From contig CM057227.1 of assembly GCA_029891385.1 (NCBI GenBank), positions 97,531,818 to 97,595,817 of the forward strand: DNA of 64,000 nucleotides, read 5' to 3'. Under the pieces are notes generated by a model. That model did no database searches. It worked only from the letters and a program-made list of their open reading frames with translations, and was not told the DNA's origin. The DNA is from Erythroxylum novogranatense (Eukaryota; Streptophyta; Magnoliopsida; Malpighiales; Erythroxylaceae). Within the stretch, counting starts at the first letter, position 1. Each line of letters begins with the position of its first letter. Both the position numbers and the translations under genes were made by a program. Of the stretch, positions 43,166 through 57,348 are shown one piece after another.

Positions 43166-46139
43166 ATGCAGCGTTTCTTGTTTCGGTGGTTAAAAGTCGG
43201 ACATCCTGTTGGAGAGGAGGACGGTAAGAAACCTCCACCACCACTACCACGGTGGAACTTGGGAATTCCAGCACCTGCTCTGGTGGCTCGACCTTTTGCA
43301 GTTATTTTATTTCCAATTACTAAATTTCCCTTGTCGTTTGGTTATCTAGCTCATCGGGTTCTTTCTACTTCACCATTGCTGACACCGTCGCAGGTGATCG
43401 GTACCGTTTGGGGTTACCGGAGCTACAAACAAGACAAGGGCATCATTAAGATTGAAAATTTTCTTTTATCATACCACATACCCCTGCCATCACCGTTACA
43501 CAACTAGCATAACTAGAAACTACCTTATTAGTGTAGTCTCTTTAATTTCTTGCCTATTTTAGTAGATCTGCATTCTGCCTCTTAAGCTCCACATAACTTA
43601 TTTACATGCTATATCTGGCATCAAGTTTCCGAAGGAAGTGAGTGTTGCAACAAAATTCCTGAACTTTATCATCATGTGCCTAACCATATGATAGCTCCAG
43701 TAGAGACCTGGAGAGTTCGATTAATTATTAGGATGATGAGTAACTCTTTGATTGAGTTCTTAAATTGAATTGAAGACGTTTTCCTTGCAATTAATTGGCA
43801 CCCGCGTAGAAATTTGATTAAGCACTAGTGACTTAAGCCTAAACCCAATTTGCTTATAGTAGGTGCTTAGACAAATAAAATGGTTTTATGATCTGCTGAA
43901 ACAGTTCAATTCTCGTTTTGCAGGTTCTTCAACAATAATCCCTTTCACTCCATCGGAATTGAGTGATTATACGAATTGTTTTGACACAAACCGCTTTCTT
44001 GGTTATGGAGGATTTGGCACTGTTTATGGGGGCACCATCTTTGGAAGGGAGGAGAGGAATGTTAATGGCCTGCAAGTGGCTGTGAAGGTCTCTCGCAACG
44101 CAGAAGAGAAAATGAGGAATCAGTGGGAGGTAAGCAAAAGAAGATGATGTTCAATTCTTGAATTGCTTTGCAACATTTCAGTTAACATTGTTTTGGACTC
44201 ATTTTTAGAATTAAGTGCTACTACAGGACAAATCCCATGTTCAAACTGTTTGCAGAATTCCCATGAAAAAGTGCTACTACAGGACAAGCCCTTTTGGTCC
44301 CTTCTTTTACTACAAGTATAATGATAATTGCTCTGTGTGGATGAACCGACGAACTTGTTCCCTTCAAGTCATTCCCAGTTAGGGGATGTTCACTCATGAT
44401 TCTAGACAAACAAATGCACCTATCTAATCCATGAATTAAACCCCCCATTGCTTTTTCTTTCTTTCTTTTTTCATCTACCATCGCCTTTGCCTTGATCTGA
44501 ATCGGAATTATTCTTAATGGTCTCTTTCAATTTTGCTTCTTGGGCTGCTGGAATAGTCATTTGACCTTTTTTTTTTCTAGGGTACCTGGAAAAAATGTTA
44601 GTCCTGAATCTATAATTTGTAAAAGTTAATAACATTTTGTCCACTCCCTTGTGTTTCCAGGCTGAAATCAAATACCTGAGTGCAATTAGACATCCCAATA
44701 TCATTATGCTGATTGGCCATTGCGAAACTGTACACAAGTTTTACCTTGTCTACCCATTGATGCAAAGTGGAAGTGTCATGAGTAAATTACAAGGTAATGT
44801 CTAAATATAGTAATGCAAACACCTATTTTTCACGGCTTGTCATTTAGATTGAACATCTAAACATGATTAGATTTGAAGTATAATGGCCTTTTTTTCCCCT
44901 TCTCTTTCTATATTTTGGTGAACAGTTAATAGTTATTGGAGTAGATACTTCTATTATTACATTTGAGCAAAAAATAGCTATATGTTCTTATGATTGGTGG
45001 ATTGAATTGGGGGTTGATAGCTTGTTACCTGTTGTAACCTTTATGTAAGTTCAATATTTTTCCCAGGGTCATTAATAACTGTTCCTGCGCTTGTCAGCTT
45101 TTTCAAGAGTCAATAATGTTCAGTAGGGTTTAGTTTTCTCTGAGACTTTATGCGCCGCAATCTGAAACTCTGGTCCCTTAGTTGACCAGAAAAAAGTTCA
45201 TGATTATATATATATATATCGAGTCAAGTTGGGCTGGTTGTATAGAAGCTCAATTAAAATATCTGATTTAGTTGCAGTCTATTATGCTGCTTCATTCATT
45301 GGCCTACAGTAACAAGTAACAACTACTTCTGTGACAATTTCCGAATAGATCTTGATTGGCGCACCACACTGAAGGTTATCACTGGGACAGCCTGTGCAGT
45401 GGAGGAGCTACATGGTCACTCCCCACCACTTATCTACCGTGATCTAAAGCCCGAAAATATTCTCTTGGATAAGGTCAAACACAAGCTAACTAAGAGATCT
45501 TACCTTAGAAATTTAACATGTACAACGCATAGATCAGTAATGTTAATAAGAATTGATCACCTAGGTTATTATCTTTATTGACACTTTTGCTGATTCTACT
45601 TGATATTGAACCAGGGTCTTACTCCTAAACTGGCTGATTTTGGGACTGTTACGGCAGAAGGAGAATATTTGAAACTTGGCACTGCTGGATATACTGATTC
45701 AGTAATTATGACCAATGGTAAGTGTCAAGCTAAACCATTAATTAATGAATTCACAATGGTAAGTTTCAAGTCAAACCATCCGAGATTCCTTTATAATGAT
45801 ACTATTAATTAATTAACATTTCCTTGACTCACAGGAGATGTTAGAACCAAACAAAATGATATCTACAGCTTGGGAGTGGTAATACTACAAATGATTATGA
45901 AGGAGAAGCGGGTAAGATTGGCAGGAAGCAGTATGGCTGTGCACATTAGTGACTGGGCAACGAACAGCTACAACATCAAAGGAGATGCAGTACATGATAA
46001 ACTGAAGAGAAAAGGATGCTCTGTGAATGCCGCGAAGGCCATAACTAAGCTTGGACTTGACTGTGTCAGCGACAACATATTGGAACGACCCACCATCGGT
46101 CAAGTTCTTCAGAGGCTTGCCAAGTTAGATGGCAAGTAA
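43166..46139 (+). CDS. Protein kinase gene 1, RLCK-like Ser/Thr kinase, 309 aa, six exons
   Basis: Exons inferred from splice sites and kinase pattern: 43166-43223, 43924-44129, 44661-44793, 45349-45473, 45615-45717, 45835-46139. Intron phases are 1,0,1,0,1. The N-terminus MQRFLFRWLKVGHPVGEED has no obvious signal peptide. The region before the kinase domain reads FTPSELSDYTNCFDTNRFLG, as in plant receptor-like kinases. The glycine loop is GYGGFGTVYGG and the ATP lysine is in VAVKVSR. The AEIKYLSAIRHPNI helix, catalytic [12 protein letters not shown] and DFGTVTAEGEY follow. The activation segment ends GTAGYTDSV, lacking the APE-type glutamate. [14 protein letters not shown] and ERPTIGQVLQRL close the domain. 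No transmembrane segment is visible, so a cytoplasmic kinase is likely. Its paralogue is at 54833-57131. Confidence 0.8.
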
Positions 46140-46517
46140 ACAATGCACGCGTGTTTGTGTTTAAGCAACGAAGGGATGAACTAGATATCCATAGTGTCCC
46201 CACAAACTTGTTACAGTTTTCCTCGAATTTCGTACCCCATACTTTTGCACACGTTTACTGTTTTTAAATGTGATTCATAAATAATACAGGTGCTGTTTGT
46301 TTATGTTTTTTTTTCCTATTTTTTTTGTTGTCGTTAAATGTAAAAAGAAAAACATGTAAGTAAAATGTGTTTGGTTTACTCTGTTAGAATTTTTTATTTC
46401 TAAAAATAAAAAAATCACAACCGTTTTACAGAAATTGGAAAACATTATTTCTCTGAATTTTAACAATATGTTTTCTTCAACAGAAAATCAACATATTCCT
46501 ACTTTCTATCTCAAGAA

Positions 46518-46583
<66 letters not shown>

Positions 46584-46606
46584 TATTATTATTATTATTA
46601 AAATTT

Positions 46607-46637
<31 letters not shown>

Positions 46638-46746
46638 TCAAAATTTATAATTAATAATAATAATAATAATATAATTAATTTGGTATAATAAAATAATAAT
46701 AAAATAATATTATTAATTTGGTAAGTAGAAAATTTATAACAATAAT

Positions 46747-46778
<32 letters not shown>

Positions 46779-46810
46779 ATAAATAATAATAATAATAATA
46801 ATAATAACTT

Positions 46811-46850
<40 letters not shown>

Positions 46851-47424
46851 TTAATGAGTTTAATAGAAATTTCAACCAAAACAAATTTTTATTTTCAATT
46901 TTTATATTACAAATTTCAACCAAACATTTTTTCATTAAAAAAAAAAACAGAAACCAAAAATAAGAAACAGAAACTAAAAACAACAACAGAAAAATAAAAG
47001 TGAAACCGAACGGCCCCTAAATTTTTCTTTATTTTCTTTAAACAACCCTAGTTCTTCGGAATGTTCTATGTTTGGTAGCTTTTAATGCTACGTTTATGTG
47101 TGGAACTATAATAATCTCTAAATAATGCAATTAGGTAGTTTCGTTGATGCAACTTGTCACATTGACGTCTGTTCATTTCCGAACTTCTGATGTAACATGG
47201 TCGGCTTCAACAAAAGTGTCCTTTTGATGTGTGCGGCTTCGCACTTAACCTAATTAAGATGTAAGAAACAAAACGTTGAAACAACAAAATGTAAACATAA
47301 AAATTAAAATTTATGATTTTAATATTTAAAAATTAGTTTATTTTATTGTCTAAAATAATATATAAAATTTAACTTTTTTCATAAGAAACCTAATTGATAA
47401 ATCGTTCTGTCTTTATTTTTATTA
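46140..47424. other. Spacer downstream of kinase gene 1
   Basis: It includes the likely 3' UTR (AATAAT near 46280), an AAT/ATT microsatellite block, and AT-rich sequence. No further gene was recognised. Confidence 0.5.
46518..46850 (+). repeat. (AAT)n / (ATT)n microsatellite cluster with inverted arms
   Basis: AAT runs (about 46518-46582 and 46783-46847) surround ATT and mixed runs, giving several complementary arms that could fold. Open frames over it are pure isoleucine, leucine or tyrosine runs with no meaning. Confidence 0.92.
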
Positions 47425-47433
47425 GGATACCAC

Positions 47434-49041
47434 TATTGGGAAATCGAGTCCGGATCTGATCCGACTGCAGCGGAATAATTACAAAAAAATTTTAGTGACT
47501 TTTGATTTCCCGAAAACCAAGATCTATTTAATTCTATAAAATGATTAACATGAATCAAAATAAAGCATAAATTTATTTCGTACCTTATTCTGAAGCTTGA
47601 TCTTTATCTTGATGCATCTCTCGAACCGTTTCCGAAACCGATCCGCTTCAACCACCGTAGCCGCACAAGTGTTCGGCCTCTAACGGTATCCACAGAACAG
47701 GTTGAGAGAACTTTGTAACTTTTACAGAGAGGATTAAGCATGAAGTGCTAGCTCCATAGAGCTCAAGCCTATTTATAATGAGCTTAGGACGATTTAGTAA
47801 TTTAATTGAAATTAAATATTAATATCAATTAACCTTTAATTAGAGTTACAAATAATTCTAATTAAATACCAATTATGCCCAAATAAGATTCAATATCTTA
47901 TATATCCTTATTTATTAAATATCTCATATTTAATCATAAAGTTTCTCAAACTTTATAATCAAGTCTAACTTGATTAAATTAACTTTGCTCTCTCCAACCC
48001 ATTCTATATGTGTGACCCATTAGGTCCCCAAATATGTTGGCAATGATTATAAATTATAATTCTAATTCATAATTAGAATTAGATAAATTAAAACTCCTTT
48101 TAATTTATCTTTAATTCTTAAATTAAACAATTTATAATCATAGATCAAAATTGACGTCTAGCAACGTATCATGACCACCAAGATGTTCAGGAATGTCAAA
48201 GTGGTTTTGACTAACCTTTCCGTGCATGATTTTTCCGTATAATTCAATCATTTCATCAACTAATGTTCCAATTAGACATAGAGCATGGAATTAATGTCTA
48301 CTATATTTTGAGTCTAATTATATTAGTTCTCCGTCATTAGCTATTGATTCAATTAATGATATTTGTAAACTGTTTACAAAATATCATTCCACCTTGGCCA
48401 AGGATTTCTCGAATCAATATTAATCGAGAACAACGGAATATTCTCCCTAATTACTTTAGGGTGATGAATCCTATCTTAATCATTCAACTATCTCCATACA
48501 GTTCATGTTATATCCAATGACTACGGTTTAAACGACCTTTATAGATCACGAGTAGTATCAAAACATAACAATCCCCATACAAGATAACTTTGATGATCTC
48601 AAGTCAAATGATCACTTATACAATCATTACAATGAGAATTCCATAGACATACAAGTAATGTTCCAAATGGATTTCTCATATCGGGTCTGTTCAGTGAACT
48701 TGTTCTCTAACAAGTACCCACACGTTTGTTTAAGTATCTATATACTTTAACCTATAAGATCGACTACTTCCTTCATAAGGAAAAACGAAAGCGCAGTTAG
48801 TCTTTTACGCTCTATTAATGTCCAATCTTAATAGAACAATGACTAGGAACATTTTATGAATAATTCATGAATGCAATATGAATCTCATAATTTTAATCTC
48901 ATTATAATTTCATTTGCAATGTAAAATTATCCTATGGACTTTATCATATACATCTAAACATGTACAAGATAAAGAATGTTTTTTAAATAATTTGTCACTA
49001 AACTACAACCAAAGCGATTGGCTGTATGGCATAAATTAACA
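47434..49041 (-). repeat. LTR of a minus-strand copia-like element (about 1.6 kb)
   Basis: The high-coordinate edge reads TAACA, then ATCTCCCACTTGCACT. On the minus strand this is a polypurine tract (AGTGCAAGTGGGAGAT) followed by TGTTA, the start of a 3' LTR. The low-coordinate edge reads TATTGGGAAATCGAG, fitting an LTR end with one mutated base. Next to it the minus strand reads TGGTATCC, similar to a tRNA-Met primer site. The interior has no coding sequence. A second copy of this LTR was not found in the window. Confidence 0.6.
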
Positions 49042-52000
49042 ATCTCCCACTTGCACTAAGCCAATCGTTAAAGTATCTTATACCATATCACCATATGACG
49101 ATTATTCTACTACTAGAGTAGTGGCTTAATGAGAGAATTCTACAAGATTCTCTATAGTGAGCACTTGATTAAACCTTACAACTCCTATCTTAATTATCAT
49201 CATAATTAAGAACATTTGCCTAAACAAATTCTTGGATCTTTGATGAAACATTAGCTCCTTATCCATGCCTAATGGCTCTAATGTTCTGCAGTACGTTACT
49301 GTCTTGAACAATGCAAAGAAACTATATCAAATTCACTAAAGAACTTGTTGATCCAATTAATCATTTCTACTAAATGAAAAATATATTATGGCTTAATTAG
49401 CAACCATTGCTACGTTGGAACCTTTCCAACCCTAAATGATATTGTTCTAAGTAAATAAACCTTAATTAGGATTTACTTCTAAAGTTATATCCTCATCGTC
49501 TTGAACTCAAATATTAACTCATACATAGAATAAGGGATATCTTTGATACTTCATAAGCATATGATATCTTACATACTAAACATCTTTAGTACATTATCTA
49601 TGCATTTGGACTTAGAATAAGCTAACAACGTCCAATCTATCTCTATAGATCTAATTCTCATAATTAAGTTGTTACCTTTTCATATCCAACAAGAGTCGTT
49701 TTTGGACAATTATATGTTCAACAATTGAAAGTTAGAACTGTTGTTCTCTGTGAGCAATATGTCTCCACATACTCCCACTAAAGAGGGCAACTATACTCCC
49801 ACTAACCTTCTTGTAGAAGTGACAAATTCACAATCATATTCAAAACAAACTCTTTGATTCATCATGAAAGTGAATCTTTCAATATCTCGTAGCCTTTCAA
49901 CTATACATCAAATGTATCATTAAACGCATTAGTTCCAATTAGATGTATAGTCATGGGATTTGAACCTTTCAAATTCCTTCTTACTCCCACTACTTATCTT
50001 GAGAACGGTTCTCTTATAAGCATACATTGAATCAAACAATTTGTTCAATGGGTTTGTAAGAATATATCCAACCTTTTGGATATCTCATAACACTTTATTA
50101 TTCAATTTAGTTCTAAACTAAATGGATAATATATGCTTCAACTAAGCATCACATCTTAAAATCATTAGCTTTAACTATTTCAAAAACTTAACATTTCATA
50201 TCTAATATGAAATCTAGCTAATTGATTTAATTGGAACTATAAAAGGTAAGTCATTGTACCAGGCATTGCAATAAAAGAAATACTATTGCATCATACAATA
50301 TCTCATATTGTATTTTACTCCTTACATAAATTCATACACTTATGAATTTAATTGTGAAGGAATTCACTAAAGAATCTCATTCCCTATAAATAACCGAAAT
50401 TTTAAAACTTACCACAACGATCTCATCGATGTGCTTCAACATTCTCAATGCTTAATTTCTACTTAGATTTAAATAATTTAAACTTTTCAAAATTTTAAAT
50501 CATCATTTTATTTAATACATATGACTATATCACATAAAGTCGTTAGTAATAAAATAAAATAAAATAATATCATTTTATGAATTGTTATTCCATCCAATAC
50601 ATCAAATGTATAAAATTTAACAATTCAATACCATCATCATCCTTTCACCAAAGGTTGATTTGGTTATTCTTCAACTTTACAAGTTTCACAAGTTCCATAC
50701 GATTCATAATCAAAAGGATACACATATCCTTGTATGTAACTTTATGATTCTCGTTCTATTGATTTAACCAACATGGCATAAAAGGATTATCTCGGTTATC
50801 TATCCTTTTATTCTTGTCATTTATGTTAAGCATAAGCCTCCTTTAATCCAACACATACAAACTCTTTGTATAAATTGGATCAGCTACTTTTACTTAACAA
50901 TCTATTTCTAACCATGCAATGAACATTACAATAATGCTGAATCTAAATTCAGTAACAAATACTCATAAGCATGAATTAGAAATACATATGTTCTCAATCA
51001 TATCACATATAGGCAAGAAAAATAATGCAATCATTTTCTTCTTATGACAACTGTTGACATACTATAGCAAAGCCTTTAATTGTAGCCCATACTTATGCTT
51101 TTAGTAGGTTAAATTAAGTGGAACAATTCCAACAAGGTATTATACCTTTCAACCTTCCTCCATGCAACCCCTAGCATTTTGCTACCCTGGTGTTGACATA
51201 TATCTTACATGTCATCGTCAAAATTTACGAGACATTAGTCAACTCAAAATGTCAATACATTTTGTCATCTTTATGATTTTGACACATCTCTACAACTTTG
51301 TCACCATATCCTCAATAGGGATTATAGCAACATTGCATAATGAACATACAATTTTTTATCTAACTTTTGAGAACTTTTTTCAAACATATCCTATGTCCAA
51401 GAACTTGGGTTCACTAACTTAGTATCAACTATACTAAACAAGGTGAATTCTACTAAGAACAAAATATAAATGTAAGAAAAACAAGTAATCAGTTATATGC
51501 CATGACTACCAAATAAGATTAGGACTTTAATCATGCATTTGGTTACTCCCACTATTTTATTCGAAATAATAGCCCTCACTACTATTCAGAAAGATTACTC
51601 TAATCTTTCTAGTGCGCTAGGATCCCATTCAAGTATAGTTGACCTTGAGTTTGCTCAACAAACCAACTATACTTAAATTAGGTAGATAACAACTTTATCA
51701 ATCATATCTCATGTGACTCCTAGATCCGTGAGGTGACAACTCTTGCCACAACATATCTTATATGTCATTCCTAACCTTGCCTCTAAATTCATGTGATCAT
51801 AAGTTTGCTCATCTAAATCATACAAATTTAGTTAAGTAAAACTCACTATCATAAGACTAAACATATTCGGGTTAAAGAGGCCTTGAGTTTGCTCAACAAG
51901 CCTTACAATAAACAGAACTCTGGTTTATTCTTATAACAATGGAAGACATCAATCACGTTCTTAACGTGTACTTAATATTTTAACAAGGGGTTTTAATTTC

Positions 52001-52631
52001 ATATGTCTCATCAAACATAAATTGCATGTAAAATATCACACATATAAAACATACAATTTATCATGCATCCAATATATATATCAACCATATAAATAAAGTA
52101 TGCAACTTATGCACTCATAATCAAATTATATGCATAAAATATGCATCCAATATATATATCAACTATATAAATAAAGTATGCAACTTATGCACTCATAATC
52201 AAATTATATGCATAAAACATCAAGCTTCATTTGATTCTAGTTATTGATCTTTATAATCTAAAATAACATTTCCAACTCCTTTGGAAAAATTAAATTAGAT
52301 TAAAACAAGTGATTCTTAAATAAATTAGATTCCTATTCTAAATAGAAATTTGATTTGATTTGAAACTAATTTTCAAATCCAATTGGAAACTATTACCATT
52401 TTGTTTTGACTCCTTTAATAATAATTTAATTGGGCAAATCACATAAAGAGCCCTTGTGATATATTTGATTATTCATCTTAATCCTGTTTTTGATTAGTTC
52501 ACCTTAGCCTGTATTTTTATTCTCATTCAAGATACCCATTTATTTGTTTTGGACAAATTTGCCTTGGCTATTTAAACCCAACATCTCCTCTCTTCTTCAT
52601 CTCGATTGCTTTTCTCTTTCTAACTATACAC

Positions 52632-52712
<81 letters not shown>
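52632..52712 (+). repeat. (ATT)n tract, about 27 units, in the left arm of the foldback element
   Basis: A nearly uninterrupted ATT run. Its mirror image is the AAT run at 52995-53114, which is longer, so the two arms have changed length independently. Confidence 0.97.
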
Positions 52713-52715
<3 letters not shown>

Positions 52716-52991
52716 ATTTGTATTTATTATTATTCAAAATTATTATTACTATTATTATTATTGTTATTAGCATATAATTTAAATGGCGACAAATGGCCAT
52801 TTGCAAAAGTTGGCCATTTTATTTATTATTAATAAATAAATATTATATAATAATAATAATTATAATTAAACATCATAATAATAAATTTGAATACATTGTG
52901 ATAATAAATTTTGATAATAATAAATAAAATTATATGCTAATAACAATAATAATAATAGTAATAATAATTTTGAATAATAATAAATACAAAT

Positions 52992-53115
<124 letters not shown>

Positions 53116-53760
53116 GAGTGTATAGTTAGAAAGAAAAGCAACTGAGATGAAGAAGAGAGGAGATGTTGGGTTTAAATAGCCAAGGTAAATTTGTCCAAAA
53201 AACTAATTGGGTATCTTGAATGAGAATAAAACATACAGGGGCTAAGGTGAACGAATCAAAAACACAGGGATTAAGATGAATAATCAAGTATATCACAAGG
53301 ACTCTTTTATGTGATTTGCCATTTAATTGAAAACAATTTTCAATTAATTATTCTTCTTACTTATTATAATTTAGAAAACTTCTTTTCAAAATTATATATA
53401 AGTAAGACATTCTAATCTAATTAGAAGACTATTTATAATCTAATTAGAAATCACCATTTCTAATCTCATTAAAATTACTATCCCTTAATTAGAAAACTAT
53501 TTTCTAATATTAAAAGGAAACTACTTTCAAAATTAAATAAAACACTTTTAAATTTAATTAAGAAAGTCTTTATTTTATTTATTTAGAAATTATTTCTTTA
53601 TATATAAATAATAAGTTTATTGATTTATTAGAAATGATATTATCTTGAAATGGAGATCAATATGTAATTAACTGAAGGGTTATTTCGGTATTTTCATTTA
53701 CTTATTTATGATTCAAGCTTATTCAAGTTCTTAAAAGGTACTTGGGTCCTTTAATTATAG

Positions 53761-54832
53761 GCCCAGTAGTATGTAGTGACACCAGGCCGATAGGTAGATG
53801 GAAGGAGAGTTTGTTCTCCTTGATTTTCTAGGTCTGGCGTGGACCTTTTGGATTTAATCAACTTAGGGAAGTAAATTATTCAATATTATTAGTTTAAGCT
53901 AAATCAAATTGCTGTACAGCTAAATCATTAACATAAAGATATGAACTTTGATATCACCATACAGAAACGTAGCGGTTGAGATAAAAGTCTGACTAAATGT
54001 TCTGATGATAAGACCTGGAACCACTCTGTATAACATGGAAAGTTAGGCTTCACTTGTGGACTGGCATGCAGTAAAAAAGGGGAAGAGGAATTGTAATGTC
54101 TGGAGAAGAAACCAATAGGAAAAACAAAGCTATTATTTTTCGTGGTCTGTTTCCAAGAAGATCCCTGAAGGAACAGAGTGATAGCTAGGGGCCTGGGGGG
54201 GCAATAAGCTTAACGGTTTCCAGAAACGTATGGCTTAAAAATATCTGATAGATATAGAGTTGCTCCTCAAGTTCGTAGCAAATGAGGAGAACCCTGAAAC
54301 ATTTGCTTTCTCATTTTAGTTTTGCCTTCGTTTTTGTTTGGGGAAGGGAACGCGTCGACAGAATTCTAACTCAAAACATATCATACATAGTTTCTCCTCA
54401 AGTTCATAGAAAGTGAGGAGAACCCTTAAAAACCCTTAATTTACTCATTTCCATTTTTCCTTCATTTTCTTTTACATAAATTAGTTGAAAACTCTTATTT
54501 CCTTGGAATTGATTTATCGTACAATTGAATGAAGTTTATATCAAAATCCCCTCCATTCATTCCCCTTGGAGATTAATCAAGAAATGAGAAAACAAAAATA
54601 CATTTTAAACCTTAGTGAAAATATAAAACAACCTTGAGGTTTTTTATGTGCCTGTCATGAAATTGCACTCTCATTTGCTAGGATATCTACATGAAGCATC
54701 TCCATATTTGCATTCTCATAAGCAGGCTCTTTCCAAAACTTCACCTGTGAGCTCTTATAAAGACTGCAACATGGTTGCTTCTTGCTCCACAAAAAAATAC
54801 AACTTCAAGAATTTCACAATTTCACGAAGAAA
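53761..54832. other. Upstream region of kinase gene 2
   Basis: No repeat family was recognised. A direct repeat containing TTGCTCCTCAAGTTCGTAG occurs near 54260, and TCTCCTCAAGTTCATAG near 54391. A short ATG frame near 54094 (MSGEETNRKNKAIIFRGL) closes after about 30 codons. No certain TATA box was picked. Confidence 0.4.
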
Positions 54833-57131
54833 ATGTTTCGTTCATTGCGGAGGCATGGGGAGGATGGTAAGAACTATTTTGTATTATGAGATAATTTCTT
54901 AACTTTCTAAAGTTTTTCTTTTTCCTTTTTCAACCTTTAAGGTTCATTTATAATTTTCCCTTTCTTTGCCCTAGCGCAGAGAAAATTAAAGCAAACCTAT
55001 GTCTTTATCTTGTTTAGATAACTTCTAGTGTTCACGAGCCATGTCTGTTGTCTTTAAGTTCACAATCATGGAAAGATATCTAAATCTAAGAAAATGAGCT
55101 CAAAATTTTCTTAGCATGATTATGATGTGATCTTATTATGGCTTCCAATTATTTATTTATTTGCTTTTCTTTTTTTTTTTTCATAAAACCAATATCCTCA
55201 TCAAATTATTCCACATGAAATAAGTAATACATAAGAACTTATCGTTTTGTTCTTAAACAAAGTAAAATTTCCATTGAGATTTGAAGCTTGATGAAAGATG
55301 ATCTTCTGTATTTTTTTATATTTTAAAACATTTATATGAATAAAATAGAAATAAAATCAGCAACAATTTTTGTATTCATTTAATCTTTTTAGGTATAGGC
55401 CATCTCTCTTAAATTAGACTGTAAGTGACCAAGTTTTAGATAGGTTGTTTATTTATTTCAACCAATTAAGTGCATAAAATTGCAAAATTAAGTTTATTTC
55501 ACATGCAAGATAAATCCTACCTTTTCTTTGGTGATTAAGTGTCATCTTCGATCATAATAGTTATTCCTTGAGTATTGGCAGAATCAAGACAGGCAACACA
55601 GTTTGAGCTTGGACAAATAATGAAGGTTTGCAAAAATCGGTTTGATAGCAGCAACTTTATAGACAGAGGAGGGTTTGGATGCGTTTATCTAGGAAGCTTC
55701 AATGGCCAAAAAGTCGCCGTTAAGGTGTCACGGAACAAGGCCGAGCAACAAAGGACTCAGTTTGTTGTAAGGAATTAGAAAATATTTTCTTTTTGGTATC
55801 TTATTCTCTATTTCTGCGTGCAAAGCATAGTTAGAATGTTTGACAACCAATTTATGTAATATAAGATGATGTTCTTTCACATTTTCAGGCTGAAATTAAG
55901 TACTTGCCGGGACTTCAACATCCAAATATCATCAGACTCACAGGCTATTACGAAGCTCCTGATAGGTTTTACCTGGTCTACCCTTACATGAAAAATGGGA
56001 ATGTGAAGAATAAATTGCAAGGTAGTTACATTAAACATGAGCTCATCTACTTAATTGGAATCGCTGTCTTTAGATGATGATAATGATTGTACTCACAGTA
56101 GCTTTCAACTTGATGACACCCACCAAATCACTGTCACATGTTTTTGTGGCTTAGACGAATTGATGGCTAATCAAAAAGTATTGAAAGATTCCTTGTAGTA
56201 CGTAAGTTTTGTTTGAGAAGGGTAAGAAATATATGTATTGTAAAGGAAAAGGTCCCTTTCACCTTTCAAATTATTCTTTCTTTGCTTTGACTGTCCGAAA
56301 AAAAAAAAACCAAAAACTAGGTTTAGAACCTTGGTTGAAGGAAAATTTCACTAGTTTTTTTTTTATATCTAAACATTTTTCAACAAGTGATATTCAATGA
56401 GTTGAACAGAGCTTGACTGGAGCAAAACTCTAAAGATTATCAAGGGAACCGCAAGGGCAATAGAGGAGCTGCACCGCAATTCTCTCATTTACCGAGATCT
56501 GAAACCTGAGAACATTTTGTTGGATAAGGTCAATATCCTATCACAAAACCTCTTCCATCATTTTGTAATATAAACGTGGATTAGGTTATTGATCACTGGT
56601 TTCTAGTGCATTAATCCCTGAAATTTACCTGATTCCAACGGCCAGGACTTTACCCCAAAACTAACGGATTTCGGAACAGTGACACCAGAAGGAGAATATC
56701 TACAGCGCTTTTCTGAAGGATACACAGATCCAGTTATTGCAGATGGTAAAACAAATGTTAACAATCATGTTTCTTTACAAAAAGAAAAAAAGGAAAATAT
56801 AACGATCTGTATCCCACTTACAGGAGCAGCTGGAACGAAACCCAATGACATTTATAGCCTGGGAGTGGTTATATTACAGCTAATTATGAAAGAAGAGAAA
56901 GTAACAGTGCCAGGAAGTGTTGCGTCGAACCATATCAGGGATTGGGCAAGATCAAGCTACGATTCAGAAAGAAAGCATGCAGTCGATCAAAAACTGATAC
57001 AAAAGGGATGCCGCAGGCAAGCTGCCAGGGCAATAACATTGCTGGGATTGGATTGCGTGAGCGACAACACAGAGGAACGCCCAACTATTGCTCAAGTTCT
57101 TCTGAGACTTGGAGATTTGGAGGGCAATTAG
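54833..57131 (+). CDS. Protein kinase gene 2, RLCK-like Ser/Thr kinase, 292 aa, six exons
   Basis: Exons inferred from splice sites: 54833-54866, 55582-55766, 55889-56021, 56410-56528, 56646-56745, 56824-57131. Every intron position and phase equals those of gene 1. The first exon, [11 protein letters not shown], ends in the strong donor GGTAAGAAC. The kinase domain has [12 protein letters not shown], where the first glycine of the loop is Asp. [40 protein letters not shown] and [13 protein letters not shown] follow. The activation segment ends in GYTDPV without the APE glutamate. [18 protein letters not shown] and [18 protein letters not shown] end the protein. It lacks a signal peptide and a membrane segment. 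A polyadenylation-type AATAAAATAAA lies near 57251. Whether the loop change reduces activity is unknown. Confidence 0.82.
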
Positions 57132-57348
57132 AAAAAGAAGAGTGGGGATGAGGGTGGGGGACCATCTTCACTTACGTTGAACTGCCTTGTCCATTGTTGT
57201 TGTGAGTGTGTAATAAATAACTTTAGCACGTGTATTTCATAATGGCTTTTAATAAAATAAAGTTTGTGGTTTGTAAAGTTTTAGTTGTCAATTCGTCGAG
57301 ACTTTTGTTTACTCCTCCGTTTGTGCGCATGAGATCCTTCCGTTGGCT

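Noticed and set aside
46435..46986. Long frames of isoleucine, leucine and tyrosine runs over AAT/ATT tracts
   Set aside because: Pure products of triplet repeats with no other coding signal.
55575..55778. Kinase gene 2 starting at 55575 as a separate single-exon start
   Set aside because: That position is a TTG, not ATG, and it lies at an intron acceptor. The ATG at 54833 with a GTAAG donor gives the same exon structure as gene 1.
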